From contig QNGE01000280.1 of assembly GCA_008508345.1 (NCBI GenBank), positions 258,350 to 322,349 on the forward strand: 64,000 nucleotides of DNA. The letters run 5' to 3'. The notes under the pieces are model-generated. The model was not told where the DNA came from. It saw nothing but the letters and a program-made list of their open reading frames with translations, and searched no databases. The stretch comes from Paragonimus westermani (Eukaryota; Platyhelminthes; Trematoda; Plagiorchiida; Troglotrematidae). Of this stretch, positions 24,640 to 36,719 are shown one piece after another. Position 1 is the first letter of the stretch, and each line of letters opens with the position of its first letter. The position numbers and the translations under genes were made by a program.

Positions 24640-26150
24640 ATACCGAGCATTCGGTTCCGGTATTCACCATACTTCGTCGAACCGCTTCAGATAGGAGGCA
24701 AATAGGGAAAAACAAGCAGGGTTCCGTCTTGGAATTTGAAGTACTGAATAAACTTTCACTTCCCGCCAAAATTTGGAGCAGCGTCATGCGTACCACTGGC
24801 CAATTTTTACCGTTTTTACCAACTACAAAGATGCGTTCGAATTAGTGATTCGACCTACACTTCCAGAATCGCCTGAACGCAGATGCGTACCGAAGAGTCA
24901 CACTGTTGGCGTTCCATCCCCATTCGCATGCTGGGGGTAGAGTTTATGATGAACCGTCTGTCCCAGAGCCGACAAAGACGTAAGCCAAGACTGTCCACTT
25001 TGATCATTTTCGTTTAATTCTGTTATAGAAGAAAAAACGGAGTATTGTCTGTAGCTTTCACAAGAAGCTGGAGTGGGAGACTAGTCTTAATTATGCTGAC
25101 GAAATGTTTGTTTGACTCGATGAAGCGCAGCTGATGCTTTATGCTATTATACGTTCTGATAAATAAATTTGAAATACGCTTTGCAGTCTCAAAATGCAAA
25201 AAAAATCCTGTAAATCTGCTATAATTGCGCAGATTTAATGTTGAATAATGAAGTTATGAAGGTTTTTGATCGGTTTGTGTAATTAGGAAGTTGTATCGGC
25301 AGTGGCAGCAGCATACGGTACGAAATAGAAGCTCCGGTCTTCAAGGCCTGAGTGGCATTCGCCGATCAAGGGCATCTCTGACGACAGAGAGACCTCGCTG
25401 AAGCTTAAGGACAGCGTATATAAGGCGACTGTGAGGGATGTGCCACTTTAAGGTTCTGAAACCTGACTGCTCGGAATAGAAGTGAACCGTCTTTAGGTAT
25501 CTAACCCTTGAGGTCTTCGTTCTATCACATGTACCGAGTGGCACAACCGGGTAAGCAATGAAGTTACGGAGTAGGTATTTGGCAATAAGCACCAGGCGAG
25601 TGCACTCGATCAAACTTTAAGGTTGTGCAGGCTTGGACGGTTAGGTCAGGTTGACAACTAGACGTTTTCTACACTGAGCACATTTTGCCGACGCCGCGGA
25701 CGACTAGCGCAAGGCGCTAACCGGGTAGATGACGGCCTGAAAGTCACTCACCAAATGTTTAGCCACAGTAAATTGTGTTCGTCGCTCGGGCTAGAGTCAC
25801 CGACCCACATAACCCGCGGCTGCAGAGCTTAGGTGAGAGGACGACTAATCAAGCTCAGTGATGCAAACGCTGCCACCGTTCGGGCAAGTTGTTTGTAAAC
25901 TGAATGTACCTAATGAAGTGGGGAAGTGAAATCCGCAACGCATTATTTCCCCTTATAGCTGGGTTATTTGTTTGTTTGGCGTAAGCACCTTGCTGTTGAA
26001 TGTTTGGGCACAGATGGCCGTTGTCATTAGTTGAATCCCCTCATCGTCCTTTTGTTTACTGTCTATGGGTGGATTTTTTCATTGTGGTTATATGGCAGTT
26101 GGGCATCAGCGCAAACCACTGGTATATCGCTTTCTCATTTTGATTACGGT
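24640..26150 (+). mobile_element. RTE-type LINE remnant, RT to 3' UTR (RTE-A)
   Basis: A heavily decayed copy of the same LINE family as RTE-B. Plus-strand words parallel the better copy: VFTILRRTASDRRQIGKNKQG corresponds to the RT block that in RTE-B reads ILRQHTATQEANIREEQAG, and the RT tail near 25200-25700 can be followed in patches across frames. The 3' UTR (about 25950-26150) shares with RTE-B the words tggcagttg.gcat, agcgcaaaccact and tattgct/tatcgct. Many stops and frameshifts; no intact domain. The 5' half with the endonuclease is absent. Confidence 0.65.
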
Positions 26151-26781
26151 GGAAGCGACAGCACATTCTAGGATACCCAAGGCGTGAATTACCACTAGAA
26201 GTACAAGCTGTAATAGGCTCGATCTGTTTTTACTTAGCACCAAAAAAGAGAATATACGATACGTCTGCCTGCGTTGGCCTCTGTCTAGGATTTCGTGGCG
26301 ATGAGGGTGCAGCGAAGTTAATAGTGCTTCGGCAAACCGTGGACAAACTGTTGAGAATGAACTTCTTCTGGTTCCTGACCCAAGTGTTAGAAGCCCATTC
26401 AAGAAAGTCTGAAATATCAAGTAACATGCAGATCGCTTCCTATAATCGATTACGGGAATGACTTAGGGATTAGTGGTCTACATAATCGCATATGTGAGAT
26501 CGTAATACATATCTCGCAGCAACGTAACATACACACCTCAGGCGTTGATTGGATTAGAAAATGAATAAACAATAAATAAGCCGTGTAAGTGAATTGGCGA
26601 GCAGACTGTGGTATAACTGAATTGTCTAATTGTTATTAAACCTGTCTTTACTTTCATAATCATTTCACACTTAATTCAATCCCATCCGCATTCTAGCTGT
26701 ACGGTTCACTGGCAGGCTGACTAAGGCCTACTCAACAGGTCTCCACCTCCACTCGCAGATTCTCAAAAGTCGACTGTCCGT

Positions 26782-26823
26782 TTGCCGGATATTATATATA
26801 TATATGTATATATATATATAATA
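26782..26823. repeat. TA-rich microsatellite
   Basis: An alternating TA run with an inserted TATG lies directly before the 5' end of RTE-B. It could mark the insertion site or be a seed of the element's 5' end. Confidence 0.85.
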
Positions 26824-27419
26824 GGCTGTCACAGCGATACTAGGCTTTGATGCGATGTGACGGTTTGCGCATCCCGAGGACTTACTGGGCTGAACTGGAG
26901 GGTGTGGTGGTCACACCCATACCAAGCAGGCTAATAGGTAGAGGTCTGACAAACCAAAGTCCCTTGGTCCTCCAGGTTGGGGATGGGAATAAGGTTGGCA
27001 TCTTTTTCCGGAAAAAGTGCCCGTTCTGGTACACAACCACTCACCCGCCGCCTTGCGGTACAAGATTTTGAGCCAAATAGTTTGGTTGAATCCTGATCGT
27101 TCCCCTGTCTAGGTTTGGGCGTCTTGGTGGTACCTCAGACCATATACAACCATGAGGACTCAAACCAGGGATTCCACACCGCATCGGCCGTCTCGCAGTA
27201 TGAACCGGGTCGCCCTACCTGCTGCAAACAGCGGAATGAATAGGCGGAAACATGTTGCTGTTGGCCCCTCCCACATTATTCTATCGAGCTTAGCCCTTGA
27301 GCCCTTCACGATTCTCATTTCTGGTGATCGCTCCGCAGATATCACAACTGATACCGCTAATCGTAGTAATACCGTATCGATTGGTCCCATCTCTTACCAA
27401 TCAGCCTCAGACATCCGTC

Positions 27420-28190
27420 GTCCCTTGCTTAGACCTGGAATGCGAATCGACATATGTCCGCATTTTAAAAAAGACAGGTCGGCAGGCCGCCCACGCACGA
27501 ACATTAGGCACGTTAAGTGTCGCTGTCTGTTGTATCTCGGAGACTAGAGTCCAGGACGTAGGGAACTAACCACACACACACTGCCTACCCGCTATTGGCT
27601 ATAAACTTCGGGTGAATCCACGGCCGTTGTTACGGATCGGGCGAAAATAGGTACAGTCCTCAGATCCACGGCCTGAGCCGCGTCATCATCATCATCATAG
27701 ACAGCAATACATCAGTGGTTCGCATTACGCGTTGATAAACTGGGTTCCTGTTAGCAGCAGGCTTTGTGCCATGCGCTTGGCAGGTTCTGTTAAGGGCAGC
27801 TCCAAGCTCAAAACTTTCAGAGATCTTCACTGTATGCTCATGCTCCAAGTAAGTGTAGTGACTTCCACGTCAGGGACGCCTTTTACTCGGACCTGATCGC
27901 TCTCCTTCGGTTGACACTCGATTCTGACACAGTCATTCTGGACGGAGATACCAACACCCAGGTCGGACGCCTTAGTGAGGACGAGTCTCGTTTGGGTGGC
28001 AGGTTTGGGATAGCATCACATCGCTCAGACAGTGACGGGCGATTGTTGCTACTGTGTGCTGAACATGAGTTATTTTTAGCCAGCACCAGCTTTAGGCATC
28101 GTGTGCATCATTGTTATACTTGGTGCCCCCCATCTCCGAATCAGGACTGGTATCAGGTAGACCATACAGCCGTTAGTTAAAGATGGCAGG
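27420..28190 (+). pseudogene. RTE-B apurinic-type endonuclease (broken)
   Basis: N-terminal block RQAAHARTLGTLSVAVCCISETRVQD (27490 on, split here for length: the SETRVQD motif holds the catalytic Glu) is followed by NWVPVSSRLCAMRLAGS (about 27738), VILDGDTNTQVGRL (about 27930, with the GDxN catalytic motif) and WYQVDHTAVS (about 28150, the closing DH motif). The endonuclease nicks target DNA to prime reverse transcription. The segment between 27560 and 27738 is disrupted by the small insertion at 27683-27729 and frameshifts. Confidence 0.82.
27683..27729 (-). mobile_element. Nested scrap of an RTE 3' end, reversed
   Basis: On the minus strand this reads gcgaaccactgatg, tattgctgtctatgatg and four more ATG-type units, the same words in the same order as the RTE tails at 30215-30262 and 32690-32735. 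It sits inside the endonuclease coding of RTE-B. The word CGCGT stands on both sides (about 27679-27683 and 27728-27732) and may be a short target-site duplication. Confidence 0.65.
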
Positions 28191-28628
28191 GTTCCATTCA
28201 AGACCGTTGTCCTCATTGGAACACGTATTTAGATTTGGATCAAGTACTGGTATGTTGTCGTTTCGTTCTTATTTCTATTGGGCAACCGCCCCACAGACAG
28301 CAACGAATGGCTGTTTAAAAACTGGCTATACCATCGGAAAAACATAATTACCAAACCAGCTCAGAAAGCTGTCTTAGTAATTCTCACTTCGGAGGTCCTA
28401 ATGGCTGTTGGACCAAGATCCCACAAACAATTTACGAAGCAGGTACTGTAGCATGTAGCACGGGGTACACGAGTTGAACAAGTATTGAAACCCCGGAGAA
28501 ATCTCTGGAACTGTTAGACTTTAGACGGAACACTTCTGACAATTCATATGACAAGTCTAGGAGAGATATCTGTAGGAAACTGAAATGTAACCCAAAGGCT
28601 GACCGTGAGGTTCGGTTAATGGAGGACG

Positions 28629-29664
28629 TTGAGGAAATGGAGACCGCTCCTACTCCAGGGAACACCGGTGAAACTCTTCGAGCTCTTCCAGACCACTAGT
28701 CCCAGACGACTGTCTGTCAGTGAAGCTATCAGTGGGACAGATGACACACTTATCCATCGTAAATCCAGAAGGTTAGAACGGTGGGCGGAAAACTTAGAGA
28801 GTTATTTCAGATGGTCTGCTGCTTCTACGGTGTTGTCACGACAAACTTGTAATGTAGCACCCTCGTCCACAGATTTGAAACTACCCACTGAAACTGAGGT
28901 CTGCAGTATTACTTCAGCTCTCAAACTCAGCAGGGTCACCACTTTTCAAAGGAAGTGAGATCACTCGATAATAGTTCCCACCTTCTAGAAAGGTATCACG
29001 GGCTTCTGCACAAACCCTGGAGGACTTAGTTTGGCCTCAGCCACTGTTAGAGTTCTGGCATCCAGTATACTTCGTCAACACACAGCAACTCAGGAGGCAA
29101 ACATTAGGGAAGAACAGGCAGGGTTTAGCCATGGGCTGGGATGTGTGTCACACTTTCACTCCTCGTCAAATTCTGGAGCAGTATCATGTGCACCGCCGAT
29201 TAACAATTGCCGTATTTCTCGACTACAAAAGTGCGTTCGATTCGGTGGGCTGATCGATACTAGCAGAGCTGCTTAAACGCAGGGGTGTACTGACCAAGTG
29301 TGTAAACATACCGTCGGCGCTGTATTCCTATACTTCGGATCTGGTCCTGGTTTACGGTGAACTGCTTAGTAGTTTTAACACCAGGAACGGTGTACGTCAG
29401 GGTTGTCCATTTTCACTATGTTTGTTTAATTTTGTCATAGACGAAATAATGGAGGACTGTCTGCAGCACACACAAGACACCGGCGTGGAACCCCCATCTC
29501 GTGGAAGACTGAGCGATCTCAACTATACTGATGACAAGATGTTGCTGTTTGACAACCTTCAAAGAGTAAAAACAATGCTGGACGCCATTTTGTGTTCTGC
29601 TAAGTACTTCGGAATACGCTCTGCAGCCTCAAAGTGCTTCTGCAAGATTGTTGTGATTACGTAG
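28629..29664 (+). pseudogene. RTE-B reverse transcriptase (broken)
   Basis: Blocks follow the RTE order: SRRLERWAENLESYF in the linker (28750), ILRQHTATQEANIREEQAG (29090), a block corresponding to TIVVFLDYKSAFDSV near 29200 in two frames, GVRQGCPFSLCLFNFV (29395) and YTDDKMLLFDN (29530). The active site reads YTDD where YADD is usual, so both aspartates remain. Stops and frameshifts near 28700, 28960, 29280 and 29400 make it non-functional. Confidence 0.82.
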
Positions 29665-30262
29665 ATTCAATGTTAGATGACGAAGTTCTGGAGGTTGTTG
29701 ATCGGTTTGTGTACCTGAAACGCTGCACAAGCGGTGAATGTGTGGGGAATGAAACAGAAGCAGGTATCCCTAACGCTAGGGCGGCATTCACCAAACTGGG
29801 GCGTCTCCGGTGACAGAGGTACCTCGCGTATGTAAGACAGTAGCAAGGGCTGCATTACTATAAGGCAACGAAACAGGAAAGCTCGGGGTAGAAGACGTGG
29901 GCCGTCTCCAGGTATTTGACCACCCATGTCAGGAGGAACCAACGAGTAAACAACAAAGGTTAGAAAGCGGGTATTTGGTGGTGATTGTCAGACGAATTCT
30001 TTTGTTCCATCCCTACATTTGCACAGACCGAGATGGCCAGAACATTCACTAGAAGTACCAGCTGGTTGTTCACTTGTAAGGTGTAAGCACGTTGATGTTG
30101 GATGCTCGGATACAGACGAGGAAATCTTTAATATTCAGGTCCCCTTCCCTCCACTTCTTTCTTTTATTCTTTTCCTACATAAGGTTTAGTTTTCTTCTTC
30201 TTCATGGTTGTGTGGCAGTTGAGCATTAGTGCGAACCACCGTTGTATTGCTATCTATGATGA

Positions 30263-32577
30263 TGAATTGTCATATGAACACCTGCTGCCCTATTAAATAG
30301 AGTGGTTTATCAGGCTTGGACCATACGATCTACACCCAACAAATGTAAGTCTATATAGGTCACGGATGAAGAGATCCACAGTATGCTGTAACAACTTCAG
30401 TAAAGAAGACATTCCATGGCATAGAGACGGAAAATAGAGATAGTAAACGGACAGCTTTAATAGGACAGTTTTAACTCACAGCCGGAGTTCGGTTCAAGTT
30501 AATTAGAGGAAATGGCGAAGCGGACGTGCGGTGGAATGAAAGACTGTATACGAAGGAATACGATACCGCAGAAACTGTTGAAGTCGAGAGGAAGGTTAAG
30601 TAGTTTCAAGGGTTGAAAGTAAGAATGCAGAGGAAAATCAAGAATTTGTTCCGTCGATGACAGTCGTGAAGTACCGCGAGCGAGGACATCTAGCCAAACA
30701 GAATGGTAGGATGACTCAATTCTAACCTCAAGAAACAAGCGAACGAGTGAGCAGAGGCGTTTTCTCAAGAAGAGCTTCCTATGGCGCCCCAAAGATTCCA
30801 GCGATATGCCCAACTGAAATATCGCCGGTGTAACTAGACCTGCACAAGTTAGAGAAAACGACCCCCAGAATCCGTTGAGAATTGTGGTTTGGGTTATTCG
30901 CACAAAAGTTCGAAGTTTGAGTCCCAAACCACCAGAGTCCAGTTAATTTAGCTCCTTCGATAATCACCAGATATCAGGTATAGTACAGTTATTGAGGAGT
31001 GGCAGAAGCAATATCAGTTAGGAGGAATGACGTAGCTAAATACCTTTTCGATAACTCATAATCTGAAGACGCTTTAAAACGACCTCTAGAAATGCAACTG
31101 TCCGGCGAATATGACATACTCGGTCGAGTCAGCCAAGAACGGGCTAAGAATCGACCTGCTCATAAAGGCATCCGTGGGTACCTCGAGGAAACCTAATATG
31201 TTTGTCGTAAGTTTAGTTTTTCTCACAGCTAAACTCTATACTTCTTCAGTAATAATGAAGTTTGCCAGCACTTCACAGATCAGAACCTTCGCTAAAAAAA
31301 ATTGCCGTGGAATATACTTTTCTCGTAACGCCTGCAAAGTATCACCTTAAAATTCACTCTGTAAAGTGTGATGATCACAGTACGTGAAACGTTTTGCGCC
31401 TCTTTAAACAGCACGGTAAGCGTCTGCTGCTGAACACTTCATCGTCATAAGCAGTTTTAATTCACGTTAAGTTTTGTAGTGAATCTAAACAGTATATGGA
31501 AACTCAGGTGTGAATAGGAAGTCGAAATATGATAAAAAGGAAAACAAATAACTCATAATAGTTCGTGGAGGCACGTTGGTTTAATGGTTCACTACATCAA
31601 ATGAGGATCCTCACTGATACTACTTGTCGTGTGTCCACCAGATAGCCTCGACTTCACGACCGAGATAGTTCCAACGACAGATAAATAAATAAATTTGCCG
31701 AACTAAACGGTTGATTCCGCTGAATTCTAACTCTTCAAAAGATTTGTACGCAACCGACCCTGCGCGCGAACAAAAAGCTGAACTCGCGGACTCGGAAGTG
31801 TATTTTTTTTAAATTCTCGATTGCCCTGTGTATCGATTAACTTCGTTCAAACATCGTGTGTACACGTGAGGTTGAAGAATATGAAAAGACATGAATGAAA
31901 ATTTTAAAAAAATGAAGTAGAAAGTAGTGTACAAAACGCTACAGCTTTCATTGATTGAATACTGATCTACCTCTGGTGGGCTATTTTTCAATCCATCAGA
32001 AATTTATCGCGTAGTGCGCCTTATAAACTTAGTTTGCTTCTACAAATTCCACTTCTCTCATTTCAGAGAACCTAGTCTGGAAACGACATATGATGTATGG
32101 TTGAGCAGAGCGACTTATTGAACTCGGAACGCTTGAAACAAGAACAAAGGTGGCTGAGATGGAAATGAAGAGAAGACACGATTACGATAGGAACATTAAC
32201 ACGAAACGTGATTCTGGTTTCGGAGTGTTTACTGTATAGCGTTCCCGCTAGATGAATGTGTGACACTGATGAATACGTCCGGATCATTGAGAAGAGTCGT
32301 CAGAGTCACTATCCCTAATCCTGGATAAGATCCGCCTCAGCCTGACCTATTGCGCCACTTTGATGCAGTGATCGGGCTTATGCACCGTATCGATCCGGAG
32401 AGCTATGGTGGATAGGACTTCGGTCCTACCGGGCGCAATCCTTTTAGATAGGAGTGCATTTAATGACGCGGGGCAGTGAAAGCCGTAAGGAAGCTGTCTT
32501 GCTGATGACACCTCACTTTCAATTACAACTCGGTTGTTTGTTTGCAAGATGAAAGTCCCTTCATATTGAATGTTCAA
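30263..32577. other. No recognisable gene
   Basis: The 142-codon minus ORF at 30499-30927 has no known domain and no splice support. Apart from the SINE-like segment listed at 31563, nothing is recognisable. The last 250 bp before 32578 may be decayed RTE coding attached to the RTE-C tail. Confidence 0.4.
31563..31695 (+). repeat. SINE-like segment (weak)
   Basis: TGGTTTAATGG at 31577-31587 fits a tRNA-type A box. A degenerate B-box-like GTTCCAAC lies at 31668, further away than in a tRNA, and the segment ends in an (ATAA)n tail at 31681-31695. Head, internal boxes and a simple-repeat tail suggest a tRNA-derived SINE. No second copy was found in the window and the B box is poor. Confidence 0.25.
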
Positions 32578-32735
32578 TTTCGACCTGGCTACTTTTAGTT
32601 GTTAGGTCTCTTTCCGCCCCCTCCTTTCTTCTTCTCTCTTCCTATACAGGGTTTGCTTTTTTCTTCCTCCTGGCTGTGTGGTAGTTAAACATCGGTTGTT
32701 TACACTGATGTATTGCTGTCTATGATGATGATGTT
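32578..32735 (+). mobile_element. RTE LINE 3' UTR with TGATGATG tail (RTE-C)
   Basis: Closely parallels the end of RTE-B: a pyrimidine-rich stretch (ccccctcctttcttcttctctctt), then gggtttgctttt, ggctgtgtggtagtt, acactgatgtattgctgtctatgatgatgatg. It is a severely 5'-truncated insertion, the usual product of incomplete target-primed reverse transcription. Confidence 0.75.
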
Positions 32736-33239
32736 TGCCAAGGGGGACCCAACGCTCAACGGTTGACCGACTAAGACATTGCCCGATAAAGAAGAAACTT
32801 TTCAGGCACCATTCAACAGTACCATTCAGCTTCCAATGTATTACCTGCGTGCAGCGGTAATCATCACTGTCGGGGGAAGATAACTGATAATACTTTGCGG
32901 TCATTCATCGGAACCAGACCCCAATGGTTTGCTCACTGCAGTCCCGGCAATCTGCACCCCGCCAAATGAATCAGAGTCCTGAATCATTGACATTGGGTAC
33001 GGTCTCCTAAGTAAACGCTATCCCCTGTTGTCTTGCAGATCAGAATTTGAATCCAAGGCTCCGAGTAGGATTTATCCGGTGGAACCCCCTTCCGCCGCAA
33101 AAACGACTGAGAAGTATCAGGAGTTATTACCTTGACACTTGTTCATTCACTGTTCATCCATTCCAACTTCCTGTTATTTTAACGTTACATTTCATGCGTG
33201 CCCTGCACTTACGGGTGACAATTCCCGTGCAAGACCAAC

Positions 33240-33960
33240 AAAATTGGCAGAAACGTTGTCGTGTTGATGTCCGCACCCTCAGACAAGTTGGTCGGCAAGC
33301 ACCTCTAACAAGTATGCTCTCAAATCTGGGGCTTGGTATGTGCCGTGTATCAGAGATGCGATTCCGTAATTGTGACGTCGTTATTCTTTTGAGACTACCC
33401 CCTAGATAAACCTCGACCCCGGCGGTCCCCACTCAAGATCTTTAATAACGCCGAAGCTGAGTCTCGTTGTCAAACTGAAATGGGAATCACACCTAGTCCC
33501 GAAGCAGACAAACGTCTGCTCAACTAGATCCCAGTGAACAGTCGCTCACGCAGTGTCAGACTGGATACATCTATTAAAGTTTAGAAACCTAAAACGGAAA
33601 TGCGCTATATATTCGTCGTAACGGATAGCTATTCAAACGTTACCAAAGATGCATTCTACTACGATCTCGGCGACCTTAAAAAGCAAACTAAACACTCTGA
33701 CATCACCATACTAGCCGGCAATTATAAGTCCCCGCTTGGTCGTCTTTCTCCCAGGGAGAATTAGCTAGGAGGGATGGTAGGTGTCCGAACACAACGTGCT
33801 GACAATGACAAAGGACTGTTGCAGCTGTGCGTACCTCGCAGCTTCCACATTTTGGCCGCTGTATCTTACCACAGGAAGAGGCATTCCACATCTTTCCAGA
33901 TTCTACTACAGCAAAAAATGGTGAAATCCCTTGACGCCCAATCTTCGGCACATTCAAAAC
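33240..33960 (+). pseudogene. RTE endonuclease fragment (RTE-D)
   Basis: The plus ORF 33047-33409 contains RVDVRTLRQVGRQAPLTS and GMCRVSEMRFRNCDV, the N-terminal block of the RTE endonuclease (the usual SETR is SEMR here). Further on, in other frames, KDAFYYDLGDL, SDITILAGNYKSPLGRLSP (GDxN motif altered to GNYK) and MVGVRTQRADNDKGLLQLC continue the domain. The reverse transcriptase part is missing; an R1 copy starts immediately at 33961. The wording differs from RTE-B, so this is another RTE subfamily. Confidence 0.75.
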
Positions 33961-34204
33961 TGTAGCATGCAAGCTGGCCGTTTCTACTCTGAATGCCCAT
34001 AACGCTCACGGATCAACTTTGGCGCAACGTGGAGATATCGAGGAAAAACGTTCTTCCGAAATGCGGGTTCCAACACCAGTCCTGTAAAAGAACACAAGTA
34101 AGAATAAGCCAAAGGCCCAGTAAGCCATCCACAAGATTTGCACAAACGGAAACTAAAACGGTGCCAGCAACACACCGCCACGCTCCGCTACACAACTGTA
34201 ACGC
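33961..34204 (-). repeat. Dispersed repeat R1, reverse copy (R1-b)
   Basis: On the minus strand it runs from GCGTTACAGTTGTGTAGC to CTTGCATGCTACA and matches R1-a and R1-d throughout, including ACCGTTTTAGTTTCCG and CTTTTACAGGACT. The minus ORF 34181-33984 reads FRLCKSCGWLTGP, the same cysteine-rich peptide as in R1-d. Confidence 0.8.
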
Positions 34205-34209
34205 CTAGC

Positions 34210-36700
34210 GGAGTGGGGGCTCCGAAGGACGAGGGCGGCTGACCCTATCTACCTGGATGGCCAATCGTCTGTGGAACTGCACGGGTCTGGCAGAGTAGCT
34301 CCCAAAGATGCTACCGAAAACCACTCTTTCTCTGGATCCCTAATCACTCCACCACAAAAAGTCCGTCAAAACCTACTTTATCCCTGAGCATTATAACCCA
34401 ACAAGTCTGCTGAGGTCACCCTCTGCATCCAAAGGGGCTCATCCCTCGGCTGCATCGGGGTCATTTCGTAATAAGTTCTTCTCTAATCTGCAACCCCACC
34501 AAAATTGTCAATGGTTCCAAACTGCAAATCACCCTCCGGAAATTCCGGAAGCAAGGGCAGACAGGAGGTCATCGACCTTGGGTCAACAGAAGCGAACGAA
34601 GCGTCCTGCAGGGACGCTCATAAATTCTCAGTCTGTGATGAAACCGCCACCACCACCCAAGAGGGCTCACGAAGCTGTGTCGTCGGTTAAACACCCCTCC
34701 TCGCTACGAAAACTGCTTCCTTAAACCCTTCCTCGTGCACTCCTGTCTCTTTTTGCACCCAGTCAAACTAGGAAGTAGCCTTCAAGTGCGCGTACACCAA
34801 CTGTCTGAGCCTTCTGAACAAACTGTCAATTAGACAGTTGGTCCACGACACTAGCCCCCACATTCTTGTTTTAACAAAGACACGGGTTCACGCAGATATC
34901 AGTGGTAATGAACTGCATGCCCCTGGGTACTCTTTGTACCGAATGGACTCCTCCCGTGGACGCATGGGAGGTTGTGCTGTCTTACTAAACCAGAAGCTCT
35001 CGGTGCCAACCACCGTAGGAGGATTTACCTTCCCGGAAAAATGTGACACACTCTGGATCAAACTCCAACTCCGGACCCAAACTCAACTCTATCGCTGCTT
35101 CTTGAGGGCTTTAACTGCGAACTCTCGAAACTCTTGACAATGTTGATCCATGAAAAAGCCTGGACACAACATACCGAACTACCTACAAAGTACAGTCCAG
35201 GTCAGGCACCCTCCTTGCTTGATCTGGTTGTCACAAATGAAGCTCACCTAGTAGACAGTGTCCACCAAACCACCGCCGGGGCATAGTGATCACATGCTAC
35301 TAGCCCTTGACTTTATCTGTCACTGGCTCCAAAATGCTGTTACAAAAACTTCATTTCGAAATTTCCAGAAAGCGGATCTTAAAGCATTAAGGGTATTTCT
35401 AAGCACACTCAACCTTGCTGCCGTTCACGAAGCTGATGAGGTCTGTGTTCCTCTGAAAAATAATGGAAGTTCCCCTCTTGTACACCGCTTCCGCGGAACA
35501 TACGTCGCAATCTTACTGTACGTTCTCGTCTATCCACTTAGCAGAAGCTAACGGGGAGGCCGGATGACCTAGAAGACTTTCGCTCTGTGCGAAACAGGTG
35601 CAAGCGGGAAGTCCGTCAACACACCTAACAGACAACCAAAATTCCTACTGCTAGCTCGCCAGAATAATTCTCTTTCAATTGCATGCGTCGCCAGAGAAAA
35701 ACTAGGCCCTCAGCGCCCTCCCGATGGAGAAACCTCTCCCAATCCCCAAGTGGCTGCCGAAGTGTTTTGAAAATAATATTCAGCAGTCTAAAAGGTGGAT
35801 CCACCAAACTGGCATCCAATTCTCTCTAGAAAAACTTCCAATATCCATCTTGGACAGTTGAATTCTCTGTGCTTGACGCTCAGGATCTCCTGTTTAATAT
35901 CAATCCATGTGGTGCCATAGGATCAGACATGGTCCATTCCCGGATCTTCAAAGAAGCGGCCCTCTTTTGGGCAGTGCCTCCCTTTAATCTGTTCAAACAG
36001 ACACTTCGGACCGTCACTTTTACGGAGGCATGGAAAGAGGCCATTGTCACTCCCATATTTAAGGCAGCAGATCGTCACTCTCTTGCCGTCTATCGGCCAA
36101 TCAGCCTCACCAGCATCTATGCAAGATAATAGAACGCCCATTAAAACGCACTATCCTTAAGCATTTCATTGCAAATAACCTTCACTCTTCTACTCAACAC
36201 AGCGTTATTCCCGATCGGTCATACACAACCAATAGGTTAATTTTCGTGGATAGCCTAGCAGGGGCCAAAGACAATGGCCATATCTCGGACGCTATCTTCT
36301 TCGACTTTGCTGAAGACCTCGACAGTGTCCCACATGGTCCTCTCGTGTATAAACTGGCGGCACACGGGATCCAAATAAAGGCTCTCCGCTGGATTACTTC
36401 CTTTTTGGTAACAGGAATTTCAGAGTAAAAACCATATTTTACCCTCCTTGTCTTTCCCCGATCTCCGCTTGGGCTAATCAAGGATCTGTATTTAGTCCAC
36501 TGCTGTTTCAGATCCACACTAGTGTGAAGTTGAAGCGTTGCAATAAACCGTTCACTACTCGGTGTGTGCCTCCTATCAATTAAATTATATGTACATATAT
36601 ATATATCAATAATCTCCCCAACCTCGTTTCCAGCAACGCTGAAAATCCACAAATCCAGTCGTGTGCCTGGGTTCATTTTCCCGGACTTCCGTTGGAAATA
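34210..36700 (+). mobile_element. CR1-like LINE, truncated and decayed (CR1-b)
   Basis: Plus-strand copy of the same family as the large minus-strand element at 45.5-50.2 kb. It begins in the ORF1-ORF2 interval (34505-34690), continues through the endonuclease (LVHDTSPHILVLTKT at 34845, RMDSSRGRMGGCAV at 34945, PGHSDHMLLALDFICHWL at 35270) and the RT (SDMVHSRIFKEAAL at 35925, RPISLTSI at 36100, SDAIFFDFAEDLDSVPHGPL at 36285). After a 92-bp interruption (36515-36606) a last recognisable block INNLPNLVSSNA follows, then it is lost; the YADD box is not preserved. Frames change repeatedly and several internal segments are deleted. Confidence 0.85.
36515..36606. other. Short insertion splitting CR1-b between RT blocks
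   Basis: The RT coding reads FRST up to about 36515 and resumes as INNLPNLVSSNA at 36607, where the sister element reads LICINDLPELISSNA without a gap. The extra 92 bp contain GTTGAAGCGTTGCAATAAAC and a terminal (AT)n run. Origin unknown; no clear target-site duplication. Confidence 0.55.
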
Positions 36701-36719
36701 ATCTGGGAGCTTTACTCGT

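Larger units (their letters stand above)
26830..30262 (+). mobile_element. RTE-type LINE, long but decayed (RTE-B)
   Basis: A non-LTR retrotransposon with an apurinic endonuclease domain (about 27420-28190), a linker (to about 28640), an RT domain (28640-29664) and a short 3' UTR ending in a TGATGA-type tail (about 30248-30262). The order and the simple-repeat tail are typical of RTE elements, which code for one protein and end in short tandem repeats. About 600 bp upstream of the endonuclease (26830-27420) are probably 5' UTR or N-terminal coding. Numerous frameshifts divide the ORF. The C-terminal part after 29664 is shortened compared with RTE-A. A minus-strand scrap of an RTE 3' end is lodged inside the endonuclease. 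Confidence 0.85.

Noticed and set aside
30499..30927. 142-codon minus ORF
   Set aside because: No domain, no splice sites in agreement, and no second evidence of coding.
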